Assembly (NCBI RefSeq): GCF_014297275.1
Contig: NZ_JACOQK010000001.1
Span: 1,612,001-1,676,000, forward strand
Length of the DNA stretch: 64,000 bases
Reading direction: 5' to 3'
Origin: Clostridium facile
Lineage (GTDB): Bacteria > Bacillota > Clostridia > Oscillospirales > Ruminococcaceae
Shown: piece after piece, positions 42,918 through 52,605 of the stretch
Numbering within the stretch: the first letter of the stretch is position 1
Layout: every line of letters begins with the position of its first letter
Notes under the pieces: model-generated
What the model was told of the DNA's origin: nothing
Databases searched by the model: none
What the model saw: only the letters and a program-made list of their open reading frames with translations
Position numbers and translations under genes: made by a program

Positions 42918-45900
42918 CTAAGCATTCTGCAACTGCATTTTTTGTTCAATCTCTGTCACTTTTAACTCCAGCAATTTAGAAACCCCCTGCTCCTGCATGG
43001 TAACGCCATATAAAACATCAGCCTGTTCCATAGTACCACGACGGTGGGTAATAACAATAAATTGGGTTTTATCATCTATTGTTTTTAAATAGGACGCAAA
43101 TTTTGCAACGTTAACATCATCCAGTGCCGCTTCAATCTCATCCAAAATACAGAATGGAGATGGATTTACTTTCAGGATGGCAAAGTAAATAGCAATCGCT
43201 ACCAACGCCTTTTCACCACCGGATAGAGCAGATAGATTTTTAATAATCTTCCCTGGAGGTTGTACCTGAATCTCGATCCCACATTCCAGAATATTTTCCT
43301 CATCATCTAGGTTTAAACTAGCTGTACCGCCACCAAATAATTCTACAAAAATTTCACGAAAATGATGGTTGATTTGGTCAAAGGTAGCCCGGAACATCAT
43401 GGTCATATCGCTAGTCAAATCCCGGATTAAACGTTCCAGTTCCTGTTTGGAATGTTCCACATCCTGAACTTGGCTGTTCATAAATTCATACCGTTCTGAT
43501 ACTTCCTGATATTCTTCAATCGCGCCAACATTGACTGAACCCAACCCTTTAATTTTCGATTTTACCAAATTCAGTTCTTTTTGGAATTGGAATGGGTCAT
43601 CAAATGACACCGCGATTTCTTGTGCTTCTGTTGGGGCAACCTGATATTCCTCCCACATCCTAGAAATAATCGAATCATACTCTTTTTGCATAGAAGTTTT
43701 CCGTTCCTCTAAGCGTGCTAGATTTTGTCCGATTTTTTCACGGGAAGAGGTTTGTTCTTGCTCTTTCCGACGCAACTCGGTTGTCTGTTGTTCCAATTGA
43801 TTTTTATCCAGAATAGACTGTTCGATTTTAGAGGTTAAAATAGCCTGCTGTTCTGTAAAATTGTTGGATTCTTCTTCCAACAGGACAATTTGCTGCTCTA
43901 ACTGTTTGATTTGCTGTTGGTGGGTTTGGATGTTTTGCTCTAAATCCCCTAAACGGTCCTGAGCAGAACGGGAACGGTTTTCCAACTCCTGCAAAAACAT
44001 CTGGGCGTTTTCCAGCTCTTTTCCACGTTCCGCACGTTGAATCCGCAATTGGTTCATCTGGTCATCCAGTTCTTTTCGTTGTCCGACCAGGTCATCACGG
44101 GATTCCTTCAAGCCAGAAAGCTCCTGTTCCACCGCTTTCATCTCGGTTTCCGACTGTTCCACAACCTGCTCCGCCTGCTTGATTTCCTGCTGGAAACGTT
44201 CGATTTCCAAAGCGCACCGATCAGTTTGTGATTGTATGTCCCGCAAACGCTGTTGTTGTTGTTCCTCCAATTGAGAAAGACGTTTTTGCTCCCCAGTATA
44301 ACGGATCATATCCTCATTCAAGACGGTCATTTCACTGTCAATGCCCTGTAGCTGTGCTTCCAGTTGGGACACCTGGGAATCTAACTGCTGTTTGGTTCCT
44401 TGATAACTTTCCTGTTTTTCAACCAAGCGTTCTACCCCTTGTTGCAGCTCTGAAATTTCATTTTTTCGATTGAGCAAGCCTGCGTTTTTGTTTTGGGAAC
44501 CGCCTGTAAACGAACCGCCTGCGTTTACCAATTGTCCATCTAATGTGACAATCCGGAATTTATATTGGTATTTCTTCGCAATTACTGTGGCGTCATCCAA
44601 ATCCTCTACCACAACAGTGCGTCCTAACGCATTTAAGATAATCTGTTCATAAGCAGGGTCATAATGGACCAAATCCGAAGCAAGCCCCAAATATCCCTCT
44701 TCATTCTGTAAATTCTGCTGTAACTTGTTGCCTCTTATTGATGTCAATGGTAAAAAGGTTGCACGCCCCGCTTTTTTTTCCTTTAAAAAACGGATTGCCC
44801 GTTTTGCCGCGTTTTCATTTTCCACAACAACATGTTGCAACGAACCGCCCAAAGCGGTTTCGATCGCAATGGCATATTTAGAAGGAAGCTCAATCAACTG
44901 GGCAATTGTCCCATGAATTCCAGGGAGCTGCCCATGTTGGCTTTCCTTCATAATTGTTTTTACACTGTAGGCAAATCCTTCTAGGCTATTTTCCAAATCA
45001 GAAAGGATTTTAATCCGCTGTTGATAGCTAGATATCTCTGTATTCAGCCTGTCGAGATAATCGTTTAATTCCTGCTGTTTTTTCTTACGGCTTTCCAGTT
45101 TTAACTGGTATCCTTGTTTGGAATTGGACAAACTACCTCGGTTTTCTTCCAACTGTTCCAACAGCTGTTTTACTTCCATCAGTTCTTCCTGATTGGCATT
45201 GGCTTCAGACTGTCCACGGGAATAGCTCTGTTGTAATAATTCCTGTTGATGATACTGCTGTTGAAGCTGGTCCTGTTTTGTAACAATCCCCAATTTATTT
45301 TTAGAGCGTTCCAATACTAAATGGTTTAAACGCTGGTTTAATTGCTCATAATAATCAGAAAAATCAGAACCCTGTTGAGACAACTGCAATAACTGTTGTT
45401 CTAATTGCTCCAGCTTTATTTGTAGTTCTTCCATTGCGGTTTGCAAGGTTTGGATTTCTTCTGCTTTTTGCAGTTTTTGTTGTTCCAACTGTTCCGATGT
45501 TGCGGAAAACGCCCGAATTTCCTCTTGGAAACGTTGTATCGTCTCCTGGTTATGTTCAATATCGTTGTGCAATACCGCTATTTTGGCAATGCGCTGGGAA
45601 CTTGTTTGTTCATTCTGTTCTTTTTGCAAACGTAATTGTTCTGTTTGCATTTGCAACTGCTGGATTTGCTCATATACCTTTTGGGTTTGTTCTTCGATTG
45701 TGTTCAATTCCCGTACAACAGTATCATAATTTTGGCGTGCCAATAATAGCTCATCTTCCTGTTGGCGCAGGTTTTGTTTGGAGGATTCCAATGTATGCAC
45801 CCATAAAGAGATTTCCAGTGTTTTTTTCTGGTCTGCCAACTCCAAAAACTGTTTTGCTTTTTCAGACTGCTCTTTTAACGGTCCAATACGGGATTCCAAT

Positions 45901-46490
45901 TCCCCTAAAATATCCCTCAAACGCACCAAGTTTTCTTCTGCCTTTTGCAATTTCCGTTCGGATTCCTGTTTGCGGTAACGGTATTTTGTAATTCCAGCTG
46001 CTTCCTCAAAAATTTCACGGCGGTCACCGGAACGGGCAGAAACAATTTCATCAATACGCCCTTGTCCAATGATGGAATATCCATCTCTGCCAAGTCCAGT
46101 ATCCATAAAAAGTTCTACAATATTTTTTAGTAAAACAGGTTTTCCATTAATGAAATACTCACTCTCACCAGAACGGTAATACTTTCTGGTAACAACTACT
46201 TCGTCCCCTTCCCAATCCAATAGATGGGTAGTATTATCAAACGCCAACGAGACCTGTGCAAATCCCTGTGGCTTGCGGTCCTGCGTACCGCCAAAAATAA
46301 CATCCTCCATTTTGCTGCCACGCAAACTTTTCGAGGAGGTTTCTCCCAATACCCAACGCACCGCGTCACTGATATTGCTTTTTCCACTTCCGTTTGGGCC
46401 TACAACCGCAGTCACGCCCTGATGGAAGTCCAGTTTTGTCTTATCTGGAAACGACTTAAAGCCTTGCATTTCCAAAGATTTTAACAGCAA
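42918..46490 (-). CDS. smc: Chromosome segregation protein SMC
   Basis: This 1190-residue protein is the ATPase of the condensin complex. The head has Walker A GPNGSGKSN at residues 31-39. Two long Gln/Glu-rich coiled coils flank a hinge (about residues 500-690, with LPGIHGTIAQLIELPSKYAIA and GRTVVVEDLDDA). The C-terminal head has the LSGGEKALVAIAIYFAIL signature and PFCILDEIEAALDD. The start is TTG 46490, giving the expected MLLKSLEMQGFKSF, and it overlaps the previous gene by ten bases. It works with ScpA and ScpB, which are not in the window. Confidence 0.97.
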   Translation of the reverse strand: MLLKSLEMQGFKSFPDKTKLDFHQGVTAVVGPNGSGKSNISDAVRWVLGETSSKSLRGSKMEDVIFGGTQDRKPQGFAQVSLAFDNTTHLLDWEGDEVVVTRKYYRSGESEYFINGKPVLLKNIVELFMDTGLGRDGYSIIGQGRIDEIVSARSGDRREIFEEAAGITKYRYRKQESERKLQKAEENLVRLRDILGELESRIGPLKEQSEKAKQFLELADQKKTLEISLWVHTLESSKQNLRQQEDELLLARQNYDTVVRELNTIEEQTQKVYEQIQQLQMQTEQLRLQKEQNEQTSSQRIAKIAVLHNDIEHNQETIQRFQEEIRAFSATSEQLEQQKLQKAEEIQTLQTAMEELQIKLEQLEQQLLQLSQQGSDFSDYYEQLNQRLNHLVLERSKNKLGIVTKQDQLQQQYHQQELLQQSYSRGQSEANANQEELMEVKQLLEQLEENRGSLSNSKQGYQLKLESRKKKQQELNDYLDRLNTEISSYQQRIKILSDLENSLEGFAYSVKTIMKESQHGQLPGIHGTIAQLIELPSKYAIAIETALGGSLQHVVVENENAAKRAIRFLKEKKAGRATFLPLTSIRGNKLQQNLQNEEGYLGLASDLVHYDPAYEQIILNALGRTVVVEDLDDATVIAKKYQYKFRIVTLDGQLVNAGGSFTGGSQNKNAGLLNRKNEISELQQGVERLVEKQESYQGTKQQLDSQVSQLEAQLQGIDSEMTVLNEDMIRYTGEQKRLSQLEEQQQQRLRDIQSQTDRCALEIERFQQEIKQAEQVVEQSETEMKAVEQELSGLKESRDDLVGQRKELDDQMNQLRIQRAERGKELENAQMFLQELENRSRSAQDRLGDLEQNIQTHQQQIKQLEQQIVLLEEESNNFTEQQAILTSKIEQSILDKNQLEQQTTELRRKEQEQTSSREKIGQNLARLEERKTSMQKEYDSIISRMWEEYQVAPTEAQEIAVSFDDPFQFQKELNLVKSKIKGLGSVNVGAIEEYQEVSERYEFMNSQVQDVEHSKQELERLIRDLTSDMTMMFRATFDQINHHFREIFVELFGGGTASLNLDDEENILECGIEIQVQPPGKIIKNLSALSGGEKALVAIAIYFAILKVNPSPFCILDEIEAALDDVNVAKFASYLKTIDDKTQFIVITHRRGTMEQADVLYGVTMQEQGVSKLLELKVTEIEQKMQLQNA

Positions 46491-47494
46491 CCCGACACAT
46501 CCTTTACTATAATCTCATTTCCTTCAATTTGTTTATTTTGTACTACGGTAACTTGATATCCCATCTGCTCTAAAATATGTATATTGCTTTTTTTCTGTCC
46601 AATCAGCTGGGATACCCATCTAGGGTTTACCTCAATGGTAATCTGTTTCGATTGCATTGTTTCCAATTGGCGCAATACCTTTTTGAGCATCCGTTTGCTT
46701 TCACATAATTCTCGGAAAGCAGGATGATATATCCCACCAACCATTTTTTGTTGCATTTCATCCTGGGCATGTAGTCCCAGACGAATAACACGGATATGGT
46801 TGTCCTCAAACATTCCCAACAAATCAGCACAGATATCCACCGCCTTTTCCAGAGAGAAAGGATGGTATTCCCCCTGCTGCAACAATTCCGCCAAACGGGT
46901 GTTGGGCAATACCACTGTTGGATAAATCCGAACTGTGTCAGGCCTACACGCAATGAGTTGCTCCGCTGTTTTATATGCACTTTCTTCCGATTCTCCATAT
47001 AATCCTACCATCATCTGAAGACCCAAAGAAAATCCATAAAAACGAATCCGACTGCTGGCATCCCGCACCTGCTGGGCGGTATGACCACGCCCATTGAGTG
47101 CCAGCACGTTGTCATCCATACTTTGTGCGCCTAACTCAATTGCCGTTACACTGTATTGCTGTAACAGTTGCAACATATCATCCGGCACACAGTCTGGACG
47201 GGTGGAAATCCGGATTCCAGAAAAACCATCTTTTCCAAGAAAGGGCTGTGCTGCCTGCAATAATGCCAGCATTTTCGGCTGCGGAATGGCCGTAAAGCTT
47301 CCCCCAAAAAACGCGATCTCAGTCTTTGCCCACTGTGATTTTGGTATTTCCCTACATGCTTGTTCACAAACCTTTTGCACAGTTGTCCCATCTGGCTCTA
47401 CATGGGTAGCAGAAATCACATGTTGGTCACAAAAGCTACACTGGTAAGGACATCCCAGGTGGGGGACGAAAATCGAAATATTAGCATGTTTCAT
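46481..47494 (-). CDS. Elp3-like radical SAM protein
   Basis: This 337-residue radical SAM protein has the Cx3Cx2C iron-sulfur motif HLGCPYQCSFCDQ near residue 14, then FFGGSFTAIP, STRPDCVPDDMLQLL, VTAIELGAQSMDDNVL, and GLQMMVGLYGESEESAYKTAEQLI. This is the Elp3/B12-binding-type layout, but the acetyltransferase domain of true Elp3 is absent. In Clostridia such a gene stands commonly between rnc and smc. The substrate is unknown; a tRNA-modifying role is possible. Confidence 0.9.
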   Translation of the reverse strand: MKHANISIFVPHLGCPYQCSFCDQHVISATHVEPDGTTVQKVCEQACREIPKSQWAKTEIAFFGGSFTAIPQPKMLALLQAAQPFLGKDGFSGIRISTRPDCVPDDMLQLLQQYSVTAIELGAQSMDDNVLALNGRGHTAQQVRDASSRIRFYGFSLGLQMMVGLYGESEESAYKTAEQLIACRPDTVRIYPTVVLPNTRLAELLQQGEYHPFSLEKAVDICADLLGMFEDNHIRVIRLGLHAQDEMQQKMVGGIYHPAFRELCESKRMLKKVLRQLETMQSKQITIEVNPRWVSQLIGQKKSNIHILEQMGYQVTVVQNKQIEGNEIIVKDVSGCC

Positions 47495-48194
47495 AGCCCA
47501 TCAATTCCAGCGCCTTTTGTGCGGCAGCTTGCTCCGCCTGCTTTTTGCTTTTTCCAATCCCTGTTCCAATAATATTGGAATTGAGATGGACTTCAACTTC
47601 AAAGGATTTATCATGGTCAGGACCACTCTCGCTTACCAACACATAAGTTAGCTTTTCTTCTGGATTTTTTTGGATAATTTCCTGCAGGGTCGTTTTAAAA
47701 TCACTGGTTACCCTGATTTTAGAAGGGTCTAAATTTTCTGGTATAAATTTTAAGACAAATACCCTTGCCTGCTCCAAGCCACTATCCAAATAAATCGCTC
47801 CAACCAGGGCTTCAAAAGCATCCTCCAAATTGGAGATCCGTTCCCGGCCACCGGAGTTCTCTTCTCCACAGCCCATGAGCAAATAATCCCCCAAATGGAT
47901 AGATTGGGCAAATTTTGCCAAACTTCGGCTGCAAACCAAAGCAGCCCTGGTTTTAGTCAGTTCTCCTTCTGGAAGATCTGGAAATTGAAGGAATAAATAG
48001 TTAGCCACAATAACGGATAAAACAGAATCCCCTAAAAACTCTAGGCGTTCGTTGTTCTTATGTCTCTTTCTTCCTTCATTGGTATAGGAGGAATGGGTTA
48101 GAGCCTCCCGTAATAAATGTTCTTTTTTAAACTGATATCCAATTATTTGTTGAAAATCTTTCATGGTATGTTCCAATGTTGATTTTACCTCCAT
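47481..48194 (-). CDS. rnc: Ribonuclease III
   Basis: The protein has 237 residues. The catalytic domain has ALTHSSYTNE, the signature NERLEFLGDSVLSVIVANYLF, and NLEDAFEALVGAIYLDSG with acidic Mg-binding residues. The C-terminal ~70 residues are a dsRNA-binding domain (KTTLQEIIQKNPEEKLTYVL, then GTGIGKSKKQAEQAAAQKAL). It processes rRNA precursors and duplex RNAs. The ATG at 48194 overlaps the plsX stop (TAATG); a TTG at 48176 has the better-placed GGAGG and may be the real start. Its end overlaps the radical SAM gene by 14 bases. Confidence 0.96.
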   Translation of the reverse strand: MEVKSTLEHTMKDFQQIIGYQFKKEHLLREALTHSSYTNEGRKRHKNNERLEFLGDSVLSVIVANYLFLQFPDLPEGELTKTRAALVCSRSLAKFAQSIHLGDYLLMGCGEENSGGRERISNLEDAFEALVGAIYLDSGLEQARVFVLKFIPENLDPSKIRVTSDFKTTLQEIIQKNPEEKLTYVLVSESGPDHDKSFEVEVHLNSNIIGTGIGKSKKQAEQAAAQKALELMGYETC

Positions 48195-49177
48195 TATAAA
48201 TTGGCTATAATTTCATGAATAACTTCTTTCTGTACAAATTCTTTTGCCTGTCGGATAGCATTTTTAAATGCATTTGGGTTGGAACTGCCATGGGCTTTAA
48301 TCACAGGTTTCGCAATTCCCATCAAAGGCGCCCCACCATATTCTGTGTAATCCATTCGCTTTTTAAACTGCTTTAATTGGCCTTTTAATAATAATGCCGC
48401 TATTTTTGTTTTGGTAGAAGCAAAAAACATATCCTTTAGCTCTTTAATCATCAACGCACCCATGCCTTCTACTGATTTTAAAATCATATTTCCAGCAAAA
48501 CCATCTGCTACCACAACATCACAAGCACCCAAAGGAATGTCCCTTGCTTCTACATTGCCAATAAAGTTGATATTGCTTTGTTTTAACAATTGGTACGCTT
48601 CTAGCTGCAATTCCCCACCTTTGGTTTCCTCAGCGCCAATATTAGCAAGGCCGACCCTAGGGGAAGGTACTTCCATAATTTTATTGATATAAATAGAACC
48701 CATTAGTCCGAACTGTTGCAACATTTCTGGACGACAGTCCAAATTTGCTCCGCCATCAATCAGCATAAAACAACCAGTGGCAGAGGGCATAATCGGCGCC
48801 AAAGCTGCACGTTTTACCCCTTTAATCCGTTTGACAAAAGCGGTGGCTCCTACCAATAAAGCCCCTGTACTTCCTGCGCTTAAAAAGGCATCTCCATTAC
48901 CTGCTGCCAGTTCTTTTAAGCCAACTGCCATAGAACTATTAGACATGGAACGGCGGATTTCAACTGGATCAGTATGGATATCAAAAATATCATCCGCTTG
49001 GATTAGTTCCATTTGCGATAGGTCAATTTGATGTTCAGAAGCCACTTTTTTCATAGTAGGAATATCTCCCACCAATGTAATCTCTACTCCATCATATTCT
49101 TTCAGTGCCAGTTCACATCCCTGCAGCACTGCTAATGGAGCATCATCTCCTCCAAACGCGTCTACAATTACTCTCAA
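48194..49177 (-). CDS. plsX: Phosphate acyltransferase PlsX
   Basis: This 327-residue enzyme makes acyl phosphate from acyl-ACP, the first step of membrane phospholipid synthesis in Gram-positives. Motifs are RVIVDAFGGDDAP, EIRRSMSNSSMAVGLKELAAG, SAGSTGALLVGA and VVADGFAGNMILKSVEGMG, with KRMDYTEYGGAPLMGI near the end. The start is TTG 49177 with GGAGG seven bases upstream. It overlaps the trmFO stop as TTGA. No acpP gene follows it, in contrast to many Firmicutes. Confidence 0.96.
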   Translation of the reverse strand: MRVIVDAFGGDDAPLAVLQGCELALKEYDGVEITLVGDIPTMKKVASEHQIDLSQMELIQADDIFDIHTDPVEIRRSMSNSSMAVGLKELAAGNGDAFLSAGSTGALLVGATAFVKRIKGVKRAALAPIMPSATGCFMLIDGGANLDCRPEMLQQFGLMGSIYINKIMEVPSPRVGLANIGAEETKGGELQLEAYQLLKQSNINFIGNVEARDIPLGACDVVVADGFAGNMILKSVEGMGALMIKELKDMFFASTKTKIAALLLKGQLKQFKKRMDYTEYGGAPLMGIAKPVIKAHGSSNPNAFKNAIRQAKEFVQKEVIHEIIANL

Positions 49178-50484
49178 ACTGATTCCTCCAAACATCTATG
49201 TAAAGATTCTAAGCCTCTTGCTGCAATTGTTTCATACCGCAACTGCTTATTTTTAATTCTTTCCGTTAATGGCGGTAAAATTCCCATATTTGCCCCCATT
49301 GGTTGAAAGTCCTCTACCATAGGATTACTGATATAGGCGGATAACGCCCCTAACATGGTATCCTGAGGCAGAGTAATTTCCGACTTGTGGTTCAGCTGGT
49401 TCGCCAAGGTAAGTCCTGCATAAATACCAGACGCAGCAGATTCCACATAGCCTTCTACACCGGTAATCTGCCCTGCAAATAAAATACGTGGATTCTGCTT
49501 CAAACGAAAATGGTTGTCCAATAGTCGGGGACTATCCAAAAAGGTATTCCGGTGCATTACCCCATACCGAACAAACTCCGCGTTTTCCAAACCGGGTATC
49601 ATAGAAAAAATACGCTTTTGTTCCCCAAACTTCAGGTTCGTCTGGAATCCAACCAGATTATACATACTACCCTGGGTATTTTCTTTCCTCAGTTGCAAAA
49701 CAGCATAGTATTTTTGTCCAGTTTCTGGATGATTCAATCCTACCGGTTTTAATGGACCAAAACGCAGGGTATCCTCCCCACGCTTTGCCATCACTTCTAC
49801 TGGCATACATCCTTCGTATACTTTAAAATCCCGTCGGTCAAACTCATGCAACGGAGCAACTTCCCCGTGGATTAATTCTTGATAGAATGCTTTATATTCC
49901 TGTTCATTCATACCGCAATTGATATAATCCGCATCCCCTCTCCCATATCGGGCAGCAAAGTAAGCTTTTTCCATATCAATGCTTTCCGCGGTTACAATTG
50001 GAGCAGCGGCATCGTAAAAACTCAACCGCTTTCCTCCAACTAGTTGAAAAATACAATCCGCAAAATCATCGGATGTCAATGGTCCTGTGGCAATGATCAC
50101 ATATCCTTCTGGTATTTGAGTTACTTCCCCTGTAATGACTTGAATATTGGGATGGGAAGTAATCTGTTCAGTCACCAAATCGGAAAATAATTTTCGGTCT
50201 ACTGCTAACGCACCGCCAGCGCCAACCGAAGATTTTGCTGCGCATGCCATGGTCAATGAACCTAAAATCCGCATTTCTTCTTTCAACATTCCAGCAGCGG
50301 AACCAATTCTAGCGGCTTTTAAGGAATTGGAACAAACCAATTCTGCAAAGCCCTGATATTTATGTGCCGGGGTATAGCGTTCCGGCTTCATTTCATATAA
50401 ATTTACAGGGATACCAGCCTGCGCCAACTGCCAAGCAGCCTCACAGCCTGCTAATCCTGCGCCAATTACGGAAACTGGATTCAT
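49174..50484 (-). CDS. trmFO: tRNA m5U54 methyltransferase TrmFO
   Basis: This 436-residue FAD enzyme uses methylene-tetrahydrofolate to methylate U54 of tRNA. It has the FAD-binding GAGLAGCEAA near the N-terminus and the TrmFO-specific AELVCSNSLKAARIGSAAGML, then GGKRLSFYDAAAPIV, KVYEGCMPVEVMAKRGEDTLRFGPLKPVGL and, near the end, FAGQITGVEGYVESAASG. It overlaps topA by four bases (ATGA), giving the classical topA-trmFO order of Firmicutes. Confidence 0.97.
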   Translation of the reverse strand: MNPVSVIGAGLAGCEAAWQLAQAGIPVNLYEMKPERYTPAHKYQGFAELVCSNSLKAARIGSAAGMLKEEMRILGSLTMACAAKSSVGAGGALAVDRKLFSDLVTEQITSHPNIQVITGEVTQIPEGYVIIATGPLTSDDFADCIFQLVGGKRLSFYDAAAPIVTAESIDMEKAYFAARYGRGDADYINCGMNEQEYKAFYQELIHGEVAPLHEFDRRDFKVYEGCMPVEVMAKRGEDTLRFGPLKPVGLNHPETGQKYYAVLQLRKENTQGSMYNLVGFQTNLKFGEQKRIFSMIPGLENAEFVRYGVMHRNTFLDSPRLLDNHFRLKQNPRILFAGQITGVEGYVESAASGIYAGLTLANQLNHKSEITLPQDTMLGALSAYISNPMVEDFQPMGANMGILPPLTERIKNKQLRYETIAARGLESLHRCLEESV

Positions 50485-52562
50485 TCCTCTTTCCCTTTCA
50501 CATAGCCACAGTTTTCGGTTGCACAGTAAATCTTTCCAGATTTACCTTTTTTCTTAAACATGGTTTTACCACACTTTGGACAAACATCTTTTACCGGTTC
50601 ATCCCAACTCATAAAGCCACATTCTGGATTGTGTTCACAACCATAATAAATTTTCCCTTTTGCGGATTTTTTCTGAAGGATTTTTCCACCACAAGTTGGG
50701 CAGATTCCCGGTGTGGTGACAACAATCTTTTTGGTGTTTTTACAATCCGGGTAGCCGCTGCAAGCCATAAACTTGCCAAAACGCCCCATTTTGATGACCA
50801 TCGGTTTTCCACACTTTTCACATACCTCATCGGTTGGCTCATCTGGAATATGGATTCTCTGACCTTCCATTGCCTTTTCGGCTTTCTCCAGATTCTTTTC
50901 AAAACCACCATAGAAATTCACAATGGTGTCCTTCCAAGGATGTTTTCCTTCCTCAATTTCGTCCAAATCTTCTTCCATATTCGCAGTAAAATCCACATCC
51001 ACAATATTAGAAAAATGGTCTTTCATCAACTGGGTGGTCACTTCCCCTAAAAAGGTGGGTTTTAACTGTTTGTTATCCCGTTCCACATAATTCCTCATCA
51101 CAATAGTAGTAATGGTTGGAGCATAAGTACTTGGACGTCCAATTCCTAATTCTTCTAGAGATTTAATTAAAGAAGCTTCGGTATATCGTGCAGGAGGTTG
51201 GGTAAAGTGCTGGTTTCCAGACAAAGAGTCCAGCTGTACAGGATCTTGTTTTTTCAAATCTGGTAAACTGCCCTGTTTTTCAGTTTCCTCATCTTTGCTT
51301 TCTTCGTACAACACCGTATAACCTGGAAACCTTACGGTATATCCAGACGCTTTAAAGGTATATTCTTTTGCGTTAATATCAGCAGATACAGTATCTAAAA
51401 TAGCATTTGCCATCTGGCTGGCGATAAAACGTTCCCAAACCAGCTTATACAGTTTATACTGGTCCGATGTCAAGCTCGCTTTAATATCCTGTGGGACAAC
51501 GTTTGGCATGGTTGGGCGAATTGCCTCATGCCCATCCTGGGAGCTAGATTTACTTTTATAAACCCGTGGTTTTTCTGGCAAATATTTCTCCCCATAACGG
51601 TTAGTGATAAACTCCGCTGCTGCCTGTTTTGCCTCATCAGAAATCCTCGTGGAATCTGTTCTCATATAAGTAATCAGACCAACAGCCCCTAAGCCTTCCA
51701 CTGTGACACCTTCATAAAGTTCCTGAGCGGCTTTCATGGTGCGGTAAGCCTGGAATCCAAGTTTCCGAGAAGCTTCCTGTTGCATGGTGGAAGTGGTAAA
51801 TGGAGCAGACGGAGATTTCTGCCGGGTACCCTTTTTCACATCCCCAACAATATAAGAAGCACCATCCAAATCCGCTAAAATCTGATCGGACTGTTCTTTG
51901 TTTACAATTTCTAATTTCTCGCCATTTTTGCTGTGCAGTTTCGCGCTAAATGTCTTTGGATTCCCTTCTTTATGGAATACCGCATCAATACTCCAGTACT
52001 CTTTTGGAACAAACGCTTTAATCTCCGCTTCTCGGTCTACAATCAAGCGGACTGCTACAGACTGTACACGTCCAGCGGAAAGACCTGGCTTAATTTTTTT
52101 CCATAAAAATGGGCTGAGTTTATAGCCTACAAGGCGATCTAACACACGGCGAGCTTGCTGTGCGTCCACCAAATCAATGTTAATAGCACGAGGATGAGAC
52201 ATCCCAGATTTTACTCCAGTTTTAGTAATCTCATTAAAAGTAACACGGTTTTCATCTTTTAAATCCAACCCTAAAATATAGGCAAGATGCCAAGAAATCG
52301 CCTCTCCCTCCCGGTCAGGGTCAGTTGCAAGGTACACTTTATCTGATTTTGCCGCCGCTTTTTTTAGTTCTTTAATTAATGGGCCTTTTCCTTTAATATT
52401 GATATACTGCGGCTCGAAATTATTTTCAATATCAATCCCCATTTTGGATTTTGGAAGGTCACGGACATGGCCAACAGAAGCAACCACGTCATAGCCCCTC
52501 CCCAAATACTTTTTAATTGTTTTCGCTTTTGCCGGAGATTCCACAATTACCAATTTAGACAA
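50481..52562 (-). CDS. topA: DNA topoisomerase I
   Basis: This 693-residue type IA topoisomerase relaxes negative supercoils. Toprim residues appear as VESPAKAKTI and the acidic ATDPDREGEAISWHLA. The active-site Tyr is in GLITYMRTDSTRIS near residue 299. At the C-terminus stand three zinc ribbons (CEKCGKPMV, CPTCGGKILQ and CPKCGKTMFK units). The start is TTG with AGGAGG upstream. It follows dprA by 43 bases and overlaps trmFO, the conserved dprA-topA-trmFO order. Confidence 0.98.
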   Translation of the reverse strand: MSKLVIVESPAKAKTIKKYLGRGYDVVASVGHVRDLPKSKMGIDIENNFEPQYINIKGKGPLIKELKKAAAKSDKVYLATDPDREGEAISWHLAYILGLDLKDENRVTFNEITKTGVKSGMSHPRAINIDLVDAQQARRVLDRLVGYKLSPFLWKKIKPGLSAGRVQSVAVRLIVDREAEIKAFVPKEYWSIDAVFHKEGNPKTFSAKLHSKNGEKLEIVNKEQSDQILADLDGASYIVGDVKKGTRQKSPSAPFTTSTMQQEASRKLGFQAYRTMKAAQELYEGVTVEGLGAVGLITYMRTDSTRISDEAKQAAAEFITNRYGEKYLPEKPRVYKSKSSSQDGHEAIRPTMPNVVPQDIKASLTSDQYKLYKLVWERFIASQMANAILDTVSADINAKEYTFKASGYTVRFPGYTVLYEESKDEETEKQGSLPDLKKQDPVQLDSLSGNQHFTQPPARYTEASLIKSLEELGIGRPSTYAPTITTIVMRNYVERDNKQLKPTFLGEVTTQLMKDHFSNIVDVDFTANMEEDLDEIEEGKHPWKDTIVNFYGGFEKNLEKAEKAMEGQRIHIPDEPTDEVCEKCGKPMVIKMGRFGKFMACSGYPDCKNTKKIVVTTPGICPTCGGKILQKKSAKGKIYYGCEHNPECGFMSWDEPVKDVCPKCGKTMFKKKGKSGKIYCATENCGYVKGKEE

Positions 52563-52605
52563 TTTATTTCCTCCTAATACTCTATCTTAAAATAATCCCA
52601 ATGGA

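Noticed and set aside
42015..42965. 316-codon ORF on the + strand across ftsY
   Set aside because: Low-complexity Ser/Ile/Pro composition, antisense to a conserved gene.
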